Source: Acidimicrobiaceae bacterium (GTDB taxonomy: Bacteria > Actinomycetota > Acidimicrobiia > Acidimicrobiales > Microtrichaceae). From it: a stretch of 8,117 nt of DNA. The notes under the pieces were generated by a model. That model did not search any database and had not been told where the DNA came from. It was given only the letters and a program-made list of their open reading frames with translations. Shown in pieces: positions 1 through 6,098 of the stretch. A program made the position numbers and the translations under genes. The stretch spans positions 1-8,117 of the forward strand of contig DORQ01000277.1 of NCBI GenBank assembly GCA_003514205.1. Reading direction: 5' to 3'. Position 1 is the first letter of the stretch. Each line of letters begins with the position of its first letter.

Positions 1-72
1 GGGTCGACTGCCGGGTCGACTATCGGGTCGACTATCGGGCTGACTGTCGGGCTGACTATCGGGCTGACCGCG
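1..72. repeat. Six tandem 12-bp units
   Basis: Six consecutive 12-base units start at 1, 13, 25, 37, 49 and 61. On the plus strand each begins GGGTCGAC or GGGCTGAC and ends in a variable triplet (GCC, ATC, GTC, GCG). A degenerate seventh copy starts at 73 with GGGTTGGTC. The period is a multiple of three, so the array keeps the minus-strand reading frame and encodes V-S/D-P-x tetrapeptides. The three leftmost units encode Asp and the next three Ser, which suggests local duplication in blocks. The array may continue beyond the left edge. Confidence 0.85.
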
Positions 73-161
73 GGGTTGGTCATCTCGCCGCCGAGCTCGT
101 TTGACTGTTCCCCCGTCGAGTCGTGTACCTGGTTGCCATTCTGGTCGTTCTCGGAATTCAT
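1..161 (-). CDS. N-terminal part of an unidentified protein with a V-[S/D]-P-x repeat (runs off the left edge)
   Basis: I do not recognise this gene. Reading the minus strand from the ATG at 161-159, 53 complete codons stay open to the window edge. The start is supported by a strong GAGGAG Shine-Dalgarno six bases upstream. Residues 1-29 are hydrophilic and rich in N, D, Q, E and G (beginning MNSENDQNGN). From about residue 31 the chain becomes a tetrapeptide repeat: VSPI, VSPT, VSPI, VDPI, VDPA, VDP. No signal peptide or membrane segment is visible in this part. Such a leader is probably disordered and would suit a linker before a membrane or folded domain lying to the left, but that is inference. 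The opposite strand is also open here (GSTI/GLTI repeats) but has no start or ribosome binding site. Function unknown; fairly confident that it is a real gene start. Confidence 0.6.
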   Translation of the reverse strand, partial: MNSENDQNGNQVHDSTGEQSNELGGEMTNPAVSPIVSPTVSPIVDPIVDPAVD

Positions 162-167
162 TCTGTG

Positions 168-173
168 CTCCTC
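168..173 (-). promoter_or_regulatory. Shine-Dalgarno site of the left-edge gene
   Basis: On the minus strand the bases read GAGGAG and end six bases before the ATG at 161. This is a near-ideal ribosome binding site. It decides both the strand and the start of the partial gene at the left edge. Confidence 0.65.
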
Positions 174-183
174 TTCTGGACAT

Positions 184-213
184 CGGGTTCGACGCAGCCA
201 TTGCACGAACCCG
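184..213. promoter_or_regulatory. Inverted repeat in the divergent intergenic region
   Basis: CGGGTTCG (184-191) is perfectly repeated in inverse as CGAACCCG (206-213), separated by 14 bases. The centre-to-centre distance is 22 bases, about two helical turns. A second small pairing lies inside (GCA 194-196 with TGC 202-204), so the element could also fold as a hairpin. It lies between the divergent starts at 161 and 325, where an operator controlling one or both genes would be expected. No convincing -35/-10 pair was recognised around it. The function as an operator is inferred. Confidence 0.4.
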
Positions 214-324
214 TAGTCAGACTGCGCCTGTCATGTGAACGAAAGCCCAAGGTTGTGTGAGAACTCTGCAAGAATCCGCCCAACGAGATGGATGCAAGGA
301 CTACCCGCTGCAGGAGTGCCAGTG

Positions 325-882
325 ATGAACGAAGACTTCCCACCGAAGATCGGTGCGCCAGCAACCCGAGCGCTCGCCAACGCTGGGATCACCAGCGCTC
401 AGGAATGCGCTGAATGGACTGAAGCACAACTGGCTGATCTCCACGGAATGGGGCCAAAAGCGCTCTCGATCCTGCGAGCATCGCTAGGCAGCGCCGGGTT
501 GAGCTTTTCCGAACAGGCTCCTGGGAACCTCAAACAGGGCGGCTCCCCGATCGACGACTACCTATCGGCGTTGCCTGAACCTCAGCGCTTGGCGCTACAG
601 CGCCTCCGCGAACAACTCCGCGAGATCTTGCCCGAGGCAGAGGAGGGTATCCGCTACGGAGTTCCAGCATTCTCGCTCAACGGCAAAGGTGTCGCCGGGT
701 TCGGTGCTGCGACACATCACTTGAGCTATTACCCGATGAGCGGATCGGTACTCGAGTCTGCCGGCGAACACGTGGCCAAGTTCGAGGTCTCGAAGGGCCG
801 GCTCATCTTCCAACCGAAAACGCCGATCCCCAAAGGCCTACTTCGAAGGCTCGTCTCCCTGCGGTTGAAGGAGCTGCGCTGA
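325..882 (+). CDS. HhH-DUF1801 domain protein
   Basis: A 185-residue soluble protein. Residues about 5-60 look like a helix-hairpin-helix unit of the RNA polymerase alpha C-terminal or DNA-repair type: an IGAPATRALANAGI segment, then a LADLHGMGPKAL hairpin near 37-47. Residues about 75-183 match the DUF1801 (YdhG-like) family, with IDDYLSALPEPQR, the GIRYGVPAF segment near 108-116, the HHLSYYPM strand near 131-138 and the FEVSKGRLIFQP segment near 153-164. DUF1801 has no established biochemical role; the HhH suggests nucleic-acid or protein contact. I chose ATG 325 because GGAG (313-316) lies eight bases upstream and the HhH begins directly after it. An in-frame GTG at 235 would add 30 unrelated-looking residues and has no ribosome binding site. 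The domain call is firm; the function is unknown. It is followed after 57 bases by the serine hydrolase gene on the same strand. Confidence 0.85.
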   Translation: MNEDFPPKIGAPATRALANAGITSAQECAEWTEAQLADLHGMGPKALSILRASLGSAGLSFSEQAPGNLKQGGSPIDDYLSALPEPQRLALQRLREQLREILPEAEEGIRYGVPAFSLNGKGVAGFGAATHHLSYYPMSGSVLESAGEHVAKFEVSKGRLIFQPKTPIPKGLLRRLVSLRLKELR

Positions 883-939
883 GTTTCAGTGCAGACACAA
901 ATCGGTACCGGTTCCTGAATACGACTCTAAGGTGCAAGA

Positions 940-2373
940 GTGGAATCGCTCCCCGATCTCGTTGAATCGGCCATCAACGCCCGCCTTCGTGGGCGTCAGA
1001 TCCATGGCCTAGCCCTGGCCGCATTCGACGCTGATGGGATTCTCTTCTCCGGTGGGGTGGGCTTCTCCGACCTTGCGCGTGGCGAACGGGTCGCTGAAGC
1101 CACCGTGTTCCGGGCGGCGTCGATCTCGAAACTCCTGACTTCCTCGCTTGTCTTGAGGTTGGCTGAGCTCGGACTTCTCGATCTCGATACGCCAGTGAAC
1201 GAGTACCTTCCGCCCGAACAACGGATCCTCGACCGCACTGGAGTCGCAGCGCCGATAGAGATCCGCCAGCTGCTCTCCCATTCCTCAGGCCTCCCCGCAG
1301 GGGTTCGAGGAGCCAACGTGGGCAATCCTGCACTCTCGTTTCTTGCCAACCAGGGCCGAGTGAGAACGCTGGAAGACGCCATTGCTGGGCTTCAGGTCAC
1401 ACACCCTCCGGGATCACGAGTCGTGTACTCAAACCCCGCCTTCAACCTGCTCGGATTCATCGCTGGACGCGTTGCTGGCCGACCCTTCGAACTCGCTGTC
1501 CGCGAACATGTGCTCGGCCCATTGGGCATGACAAATTCGGCCTTCACAACAAACCGTTCTGGCCCTGGGATTGCGACACCCTACGGATCGATACTGCCAC
1601 CCCAGGTCAGTTCCAAGCCGGCGCATCACTTGCAGTTGGTCGGCACTGCCATGGGCGGGCTCACAACCAGTGCAACTGACCTCGCAAGGTTCGGGCGGAT
1701 GATCCTCAACAATGGTGTTCTCGGCACTACCAGACTGCTCAGCGCTCGGACGCTTGAGAACGCTCTCACTGTGCAAGCAGTGAACCATCCAGAACTTCAG
1801 CAAGGGTTTGGACTCGGCTTCAAACTGCGGCGCTGGCGGGACCGGAAAACTGTTGGACACGACGGCAACATGCCAGGTGTGGCAACGCAACTCAAGATCT
1901 CTCCCGCAGATGGCGTGGGAGTCGTCGTGTTAACCAACGGCTTCGCGCTTGGGGTGCCCCACGAGATCGCTGACATCGCTCTGGAGTACGCACTCGCTCT
2001 ACCACCCGAACGAGAGCCCGGCTCCCCAGTGATCACACAGGGAACCAGCCGAGCCGAATGGGAATCCCTGGGACGTAGATCCACAGGCAACTATCAGGTG
2101 CTCGACGCATCGCCGCCCGGCACAGTTGGACGGCTGCTGGATCTGACCACCCGAGTTCGGGTCAACCATGAGGCCGGGGGCCGGCTCCGAGTCGACGGGT
2201 ACGACGGAGCCGATGGGCCAATGTGGCTACAACCCGATGGCGATCTCGGCCACTACGTGGTCGCGTCAGCGGTAGACAACGGCAGCAACGCAGTCCTCGA
2301 CGAACGCTCCGACGGAACACACATCTGGTGTGGATATTCTGGGCACCTCTTCTGTCCTCGACGTGGCGCGTGA
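940..2373 (+). CDS. Beta-lactamase-fold serine hydrolase (class C / esterase family)
   Basis: A 477-residue member of the penicillin-binding-protein/beta-lactamase superfamily. The three active-site elements are visible: SISK at 61-64 (nucleophile Ser61 and general base Lys64), YSN at 163-165, and HDG at 307-309 in place of the KTG box. LLSHSSGLP (111-119) and PLGMTNSAF (194-202) are further family signatures. After the catalytic domain (about 1-350) a C-terminal region of about 110 residues looks like the beta-rich lipocalin-like extension common in this family. No signal peptide is visible, so a cytoplasmic location is likely. Members hydrolyse varied esters, amides or D-peptides; the substrate cannot be read here, and it should not be called a resistance enzyme. 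The start is GTG at 940, with AAGGTG (929-934) five bases upstream. The same strand continues to uppP after 75 bases, so co-transcription is possible but unproven. Confidence 0.9.
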   Translation: MESLPDLVESAINARLRGRQIHGLALAAFDADGILFSGGVGFSDLARGERVAEATVFRAASISKLLTSSLVLRLAELGLLDLDTPVNEYLPPEQRILDRTGVAAPIEIRQLLSHSSGLPAGVRGANVGNPALSFLANQGRVRTLEDAIAGLQVTHPPGSRVVYSNPAFNLLGFIAGRVAGRPFELAVREHVLGPLGMTNSAFTTNRSGPGIATPYGSILPPQVSSKPAHHLQLVGTAMGGLTTSATDLARFGRMILNNGVLGTTRLLSARTLENALTVQAVNHPELQQGFGLGFKLRRWRDRKTVGHDGNMPGVATQLKISPADGVGVVVLTNGFALGVPHEIADIALEYALALPPEREPGSPVITQGTSRAEWESLGRRSTGNYQVLDASPPGTVGRLLDLTTRVRVNHEAGGRLRVDGYDGADGPMWLQPDGDLGHYVVASAVDNGSNAVLDERSDGTHIWCGYSGHLFCPRRGA

Positions 2374-2435
2374 GAGATTCTCGACCCCGCGCAGCTAGCG
2401 TCACGGGAGCACTGGGGCCAACCCACCGAACCGCC

Positions 2436-2441
2436 TAGAGT
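2436..2441 (+). promoter_or_regulatory. Possible -10 box for leaderless uppP transcription
   Basis: TAGAGT matches the actinobacterial TANNNT -10 pattern and ends seven bases before the ATG at 2449. No good Shine-Dalgarno sequence lies between. This spacing would put the transcription start at or next to the start codon, as in leaderless actinobacterial mRNAs. No -35 element is recognisable. The box is short and could be chance. Confidence 0.25.
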
Positions 2442-2448
2442 TACGCCA

Positions 2449-3420
2449 ATGCCTTCACCACAAAGCGATTCGCACCGTCAGCGGCCACGCCGCCAGCGTG
2501 CTCGACTTGCTGCTCTCTTGATTCCGGCAGCAGTTCTACTCGTGACCGCGTTCACCCAGATCAGCGTCCCACCCGCGTCAGAGGGCGCAACATTGACCAC
2601 CCCGAAAGCAATCGTCTTGGGCGTGGTCGAGGGCGTCACTGAATACTTGCCGATTAGCTCAACAGGGCACCTGCTCATCACCGAAAAGATCCTCGGGATC
2701 GGCGAGACGGCGGCCGATAAGGACGCCGCCGACACCTACACCGTGGTGATCCAGATCGGGGCAATACTTGCAGTGCTCGGCATCTTTCGAGACCGCTTCC
2801 TCCTCATGTTCAAGGGCATCACCTCCAAGGATGAACAGGGACGCTCACTGATCTTGTCGCTCCTCCTCGCGTTCATACCCGCTGTCCTGATCGCCTTGTT
2901 GTTCCAAGATCCAATCAAAGAACGCCTCCTCGCTCCCTGGCCCGTCGTGGGTGCTTGGGTAGTCGGGGCCCTCGCGATTTTCGCTTTTGTCGCCAACAAC
3001 CACCGTTTCATCGCGCGTTTCGAATCTGTTGGCACCATCCCACCCAAGGTGGCGCTCGGAATTGGCTGCGCCCAAGTGCTCGCTTTGTGGCCTGGAACCA
3101 GCCGGTCGCTGGTCACCATTCTTGCTGCCGTGCTCCTCGGGTGTTCGCTTCGCGTTGCTGTCGAGTTCTCCTTTCTGCTTGGATTCCTCACCTTGTCGGC
3201 CGCCACGGGGTACGAGCTCTTGAAGAATGGCAGCACCCTGCTCGACACGTTCGGGCTGATGAACCCGGTGATCGGCATTCTGGCGGCCGGAGTCTCTGCA
3301 TTCGTTTCGGTGAAGTGGATGATCACGTATCTGGAGAAGCATCCGCTGACCATCTTCGGCGGATACAGGATTGCCGCGGCCGCAGTGACGGCCGTCCTTC
3401 TCGCAACAGGGACGATCTAG
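2449..3420 (+). CDS. uppP: Undecaprenyl-diphosphatase (UppP/BacA family)
   Basis: An integral membrane enzyme that removes a phosphate from undecaprenyl diphosphate, recycling the lipid carrier for peptidoglycan and other envelope polymers. Family members give bacitracin tolerance when abundant. Signature 1 is complete at residues 61-75: E61, E65, the PISSTGHL stretch and H74. Signature 2 is PGTSRS at 215-220, with the conserved Arg at 219. Further hydrophobic segments lie at about 101-115, 133-151, 165-182, 222-232, 238-255, 271-287 and 303-320. Two oddities: the protein has 323 residues against the usual 260-290, with an extra basic segment and hydrophobic helix (about 10-37) before the normal start; and the Gly usually following the SRS motif is Leu221, with LGFLTLSAATGY where a proline-containing segment is usual. 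All the catalytic residues I looked for are kept, so it is probably active. The start is ATG 2449, with a weak ribosome site. Confidence 0.93.
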   Translation: MPSPQSDSHRQRPRRQRARLAALLIPAAVLLVTAFTQISVPPASEGATLTTPKAIVLGVVEGVTEYLPISSTGHLLITEKILGIGETAADKDAADTYTVVIQIGAILAVLGIFRDRFLLMFKGITSKDEQGRSLILSLLLAFIPAVLIALLFQDPIKERLLAPWPVVGAWVVGALAIFAFVANNHRFIARFESVGTIPPKVALGIGCAQVLALWPGTSRSLVTILAAVLLGCSLRVAVEFSFLLGFLTLSAATGYELLKNGSTLLDTFGLMNPVIGILAAGVSAFVSVKWMITYLEKHPLTIFGGYRIAAAAVTAVLLATGTI

Positions 3421-3435
3421 TTGAGCAATCCAAAG

Positions 3436-3454
3436 CCCTGGCCTAGCGCCAGGG
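3436..3454 (+). terminator. Hairpin after uppP, possibly a terminator
   Basis: CCCTGGC (3436-3442) pairs perfectly with GCCAGGG (3448-3454) across a five-base loop, 15 bases after the uppP stop. The stem is GC-rich and stable, but no T-run follows it. It could be a weak or U-less terminator separating uppP from the MgtE-like gene, or a structured leader element for that gene. Confidence 0.35.
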
Positions 3455-3464
3455 TATGACCCAT

Positions 3465-3477
3465 TCTCGTTACGAGA
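3465..3477. promoter_or_regulatory. 13-bp palindrome upstream of the MgtE-like gene
   Basis: TCTCGT-T-ACGAGA is a perfect inverted repeat of two six-base arms around one base, 28 bases before the ATG at 3506. The size and symmetry suit a small dimeric repressor. A TATGAC sequence ten bases before the right-hand arm starts (3455-3460) could be a -10 box that places the transcription start inside the palindrome, but no matching -35 is seen. The operator role is inferred. Confidence 0.3.
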
Positions 3478-3505
3478 CCACAATGCACACTCCACACTCC
3501 TCGCC

Positions 3506-4810
3506 ATGTTGGCGCTGACCGAACACCTGGGACAAAAGGTCCTTGATGCAGCAGGCCACAAACGCGGGCGCGTGGTCGAACTGCTCGTTGATATGTCAGA
3601 CCCAAGTGCTCGCATACTCCGAGTCGGCGTTGGCAATCGCAGCATTCAGGGACGCCATACTGTCGCAACATGGATCGACTGGACTGACATTGCATCCTTC
3701 GAGTCAACATCTGTGCAGTGCCGGCCAGAAGCGAGGTTCGTCGAGGTTGAGAAAGGCACGCGGGTGCTTGATCCAGCCGACAACTTTCTGTGGCTCAACC
3801 GTGACGTGTTAGACACACAAATCATCAATCCTGAGGGCGGCCACATCGTTCGAGTGGGCGAGATTGCTCTTGTCCGAGTCGGCGAGGACCTCCAAGTCAT
3901 TGCAATTGAGTTCGGTGCAGGTCCAGTGGCACGGCGCCTTGGATTGGCTTGGCTGGGCGAGCGACTTGAGACAACCTCGATCGACTGGCACGACCTTCAC
4001 CTCGTCTCAGGCAGAGGGCTGACCGCTCAGCTCGCGACCAACTCCGATCGCTACCGATCACTCAGCGCTGCGGAACTAGCGAAGATGGTGGCGCAGATAT
4101 CGCCCGGCCGGGGAACTCAGCTGCTCGCCGCACTTGGGGCCCACCAAGCCGCTGAGGTATTGGCGGTTTCTCATCCAGACCTCAACGCCGGTTTGGTACA
4201 CGACCTTCCGCATCATCTTGCTTCGGAGATTATTTCCGAGATGCACAGCGACGACGCTGTGGCAACCTTGCGTCGCCAACACTCAGGTCACATCGAAGCG
4301 CTCCTGGCAAACCTGGCCACCGACCGCGCTCGTGAATTGCGAGCCTTGCTCGCTCACCCTCCAACCAGTGCGGGTGGGCTGATGACGATTGAGATTGCGG
4401 TTGCCAACGCAGAGGAGCCTCTTGCCGACATCTGCGAGCGTCTCCGAATGGACCCCACGAAACTTCACCGCTTTGGAGGGGTCGTTCGAGTGAGCGACGA
4501 CCGCACACCTGTCGGCTTTCTCAGTCTCACCGCGCTGGTCGCTCAGAGCGAGGATCCGCTGCTCAGCCCGTATGAGATTGTGCGCGCAGACACCGCTGTC
4601 GAGGATGTGATCTCACTCTTTGCGACCCATGACATCTTCGCTGCCGTGGTGGTCGATGAGACTGGCCGCTGCATCGGGGGCATCAACATCGACGACGTTC
4701 TTGAGGAGCTCGTTGCAGAACAGCGCCCTGGGCGTCGAAAGTTCAAAGACCTCGTCGATCGGCATTCGCTCGGTGGACGGCGCGCCAGGGCCTCAGCGCG
4801 ACACCCATGA
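3506..4810 (+). CDS. Soluble PRC-barrel / MgtE-N / CBS protein (MgtE-like Mg2+ sensor without a membrane domain)
   Basis: A 434-residue protein with no membrane helix. Residues about 6-70 resemble a PRC-barrel (LGQKVLDAAGHKRGRVVELL), and a second, more diverged one lies at about 95-165 (LNRDVLDTQIINPEGGHIVRV). Residues about 185-285 match the helical MgtE N domain, including ISEMHSDDAVATL near 243-255. About 286-405 match a tandem CBS pair, opening with SAGGLMT at 288-294 and closing with GGINIDDVLEELV near 391-403. In MgtE, the N and CBS domains sense cytosolic Mg2+ and gate the channel; here the transmembrane domain is absent. The stop codon overlaps the start of the NRAMP-like transporter (ATGA), so the two are probably translationally coupled, and a regulatory partnership is inferred. 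The ATG at 3506 directly precedes the first PRC-barrel but has no clear Shine-Dalgarno. The domain calls are confident; the function is inferred. Confidence 0.85.
   Translation: MLALTEHLGQKVLDAAGHKRGRVVELLVDMSDPSARILRVGVGNRSIQGRHTVATWIDWTDIASFESTSVQCRPEARFVEVEKGTRVLDPADNFLWLNRDVLDTQIINPEGGHIVRVGEIALVRVGEDLQVIAIEFGAGPVARRLGLAWLGERLETTSIDWHDLHLVSGRGLTAQLATNSDRYRSLSAAELAKMVAQISPGRGTQLLAALGAHQAAEVLAVSHPDLNAGLVHDLPHHLASEIISEMHSDDAVATLRRQHSGHIEALLANLATDRARELRALLAHPPTSAGGLMTIEIAVANAEEPLADICERLRMDPTKLHRFGGVVRVSDDRTPVGFLSLTALVAQSEDPLLSPYEIVRADTAVEDVISLFATHDIFAAVVVDETGRCIGGINIDDVLEELVAEQRPGRRKFKDLVDRHSLGGRRARASARHP
4807..4810 (+). other. ATGA stop/start overlap
   Basis: The start codon of the NRAMP-like transporter (4807-4809) overlaps the TGA stop (4808-4810) of the MgtE-like gene. 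The preceding 20 bases contain no good Shine-Dalgarno sequence. Translation of the transporter therefore probably depends on ribosomes finishing the upstream gene, which would tie the amounts of the two proteins together. Confidence 0.85.
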
Positions 4811-6054
4811 CCAGATCAATAACTTCGAATTCCCCTCGCCGTGCGCGAGTCATGGTGATCCTCGCAATCATCGGCCCAGGACTCCTTGCCGGGCTCTCCG
4901 ACGACGACCCTGCCGGAATCACGACCTACTCAGTGCTCGGAGCAAAGTTCGGCTACCAGATGCTCTGGGTACTGCTGATCTCCACCGTCGCGCTCATCAT
5001 CTTCCACGATCTCGGGCTCCGGATGGGTGTCGTCACTGGCCAAGGCCTCGCGGGCCTCATCCGACAACGCTTCGGAGTTCGGTTCGCTGCAGTCGGCATT
5101 TCCGCCCTCTTTGTGGCCAACCTTGGCACCACCTGCGCAGAGTTTGCTGGAATCGCGGCGGGTTTCGAACTCCTCGGAGTATCGAGATACGTCAGTGTGC
5201 CCCTTGCCGCCGCCGCCGTATCGGCGCTCGTGATCAAGGGAAGCTTCCGACGGGTACAACATGTGCTGCTGGCACTTAGCGTCGTCTTTGTCTCCTACAT
5301 CATTGCGGGAGTATTGGCTCACCCCGACTGGGGTGCGGCCGCACGGGGCGTTGTCCTGCCAACCATGCCCCTCACTCGCGACGCCATAGTTCTCGCAACG
5401 GCCACATTGGGAACGACATTGGCGCCGTGGGGGCTGAGCTTTGTCCAGTCGTACGCAGTCGATAAACGCCTCACGATCTCAGACCTTCGGTACTCCCGCT
5501 ACGACGTCGTGACGGGTTCCGCTCTGACCGCGCTCATCGGCTTCTTCGTGGTAGTCGCCTGTGCCGCAACGCTGCACGCCTCTGGTTTGAGTATCAACGA
5601 CGCTGCTGACGCCGCTGCGGCTCTGCGACCACTCGCGGGCTCACTTGCATCAGACCTCTTCGCTGTTGGACTCATTGGCTCAGCGCTCCTCGCCGCCTCG
5701 ATCCTGCCGCTCTCCACCGCATACTCGGTGAGCGAGGTTGTCGGCAGGCCAGCAGGAGTGAATGATTCACGCAGCGAAGCTCCACTGTTCTACGGAACCT
5801 TCAGCGCAGTGATCGTGCTCGCAGCAGGATTCGTACTCCTCCCCGGGTTGCCCTTGGTTGCGATCCTGGTGCTCACCCAAGTCCTCAACGCGATCCTGCT
5901 CCTTCCGCTCCTTGCAATGATGGCGGGCATCGCCAGCGATGAAGTGCTGATGGGCGATCACCGGGCGACGAAGCCGGCAATGGTTGTCTACGGCGTGACC
6001 ATCTTGCTCATTGCCGTGTCGGTGGTGGCGCTCGGAGTGTTCAGCATCCTGTGA
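4807..6054 (+). CDS. NRAMP-superfamily transporter of the Mg2+ (NRMT-like) type
   Basis: A 415-residue polytopic membrane protein with about 11 helices and the NRAMP/LeuT-fold layout. Helix 1 carries GPGLLAGLSDDDPAGITTYS at 23-42, where canonical Mn/Fe NRAMPs have DPGN: Asp34 is kept, but Asn is replaced by Gly37. Helix 6 carries GTTLAPW (202-208), where canonical members have AxxMPH, so the metal-binding Met is Ala206 and the His is Trp208. QVLNAILLLP (358-367) is the usual helix-10 signature. LGAKFGY (44-50), NLGTTCAEFAGIAA (105-118) and QSYAVDK (214-220) recall NRAMP-related Mg2+ transporters. Loss of the sulfur ligand argues against transition-metal selectivity and fits Mg2+, in line with the MgtE-like gene it overlaps by four bases. 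No separate ribosome site is evident, so reinitiation at ATGA is likely. Calling it mntH would be misleading. The family is certain; the substrate is inferred. Confidence 0.88.
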   Translation: MTRSITSNSPRRARVMVILAIIGPGLLAGLSDDDPAGITTYSVLGAKFGYQMLWVLLISTVALIIFHDLGLRMGVVTGQGLAGLIRQRFGVRFAAVGISALFVANLGTTCAEFAGIAAGFELLGVSRYVSVPLAAAAVSALVIKGSFRRVQHVLLALSVVFVSYIIAGVLAHPDWGAAARGVVLPTMPLTRDAIVLATATLGTTLAPWGLSFVQSYAVDKRLTISDLRYSRYDVVTGSALTALIGFFVVVACAATLHASGLSINDAADAAAALRPLAGSLASDLFAVGLIGSALLAASILPLSTAYSVSEVVGRPAGVNDSRSEAPLFYGTFSAVIVLAAGFVLLPGLPLVAILVLTQVLNAILLLPLLAMMAGIASDEVLMGDHRATKPAMVVYGVTILLIAVSVVALGVFSIL

Positions 6055-6098
6055 TCTCAGCCGACAGTGCGGGATCGACTCAGCAGCGATCGCCAAGG
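6055..6098. other. Convergent gap between the transporter and P-type ATPase genes
   Basis: These 44 bases separate the 3' ends of two convergent genes. I see only a weak five-base stem (GATCG 6073-6077 with CGATC 6087-6091) and a GCGATCGC palindrome (6086-6093). Neither has a T-run. A bidirectional terminator would be expected here but is not evident. Confidence 0.4.

Noticed and set aside
1..84. CRISPR-like or non-coding satellite array
   Set aside because: Units are contiguous 12-mers without spacers and preserve a reading frame that begins at a well-supported start codon.
184..213. tRNA or attachment-site fragment suggested by GGTTCGA (186-192)
   Set aside because: The T-arm partner and other tRNA arms are missing; the surrounding sequence is better described as a simple inverted repeat.
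235..324. Upstream GTG start giving the HhH-DUF1801 protein 30 extra residues
   Set aside because: There is no Shine-Dalgarno before the GTG, and the added residues do not resemble the family; ATG 325 has GGAG at good spacing.
940..2373. Antibiotic-resistance beta-lactamase
   Set aside because: SxxK and YxN motifs are shared by many esterases and peptidases. There is no signal peptide and the third motif is HDG, so a resistance role is not supported.
3421..3505. Mg2+ riboswitch (M-box) ahead of the Mg-type genes
   Set aside because: Only 85 bases are available, about half of an M-box, and I see no matching conserved pattern.
2736..3645. Long minus-strand open frames (205 and 266 residues) opposite uppP and the start of the MgtE-like gene
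   Set aside because: The plus-strand genes have clear family motifs. The antisense frames are low-complexity, rich in R, S, P and E, and match no family; they follow from the codon bias of the sense genes.
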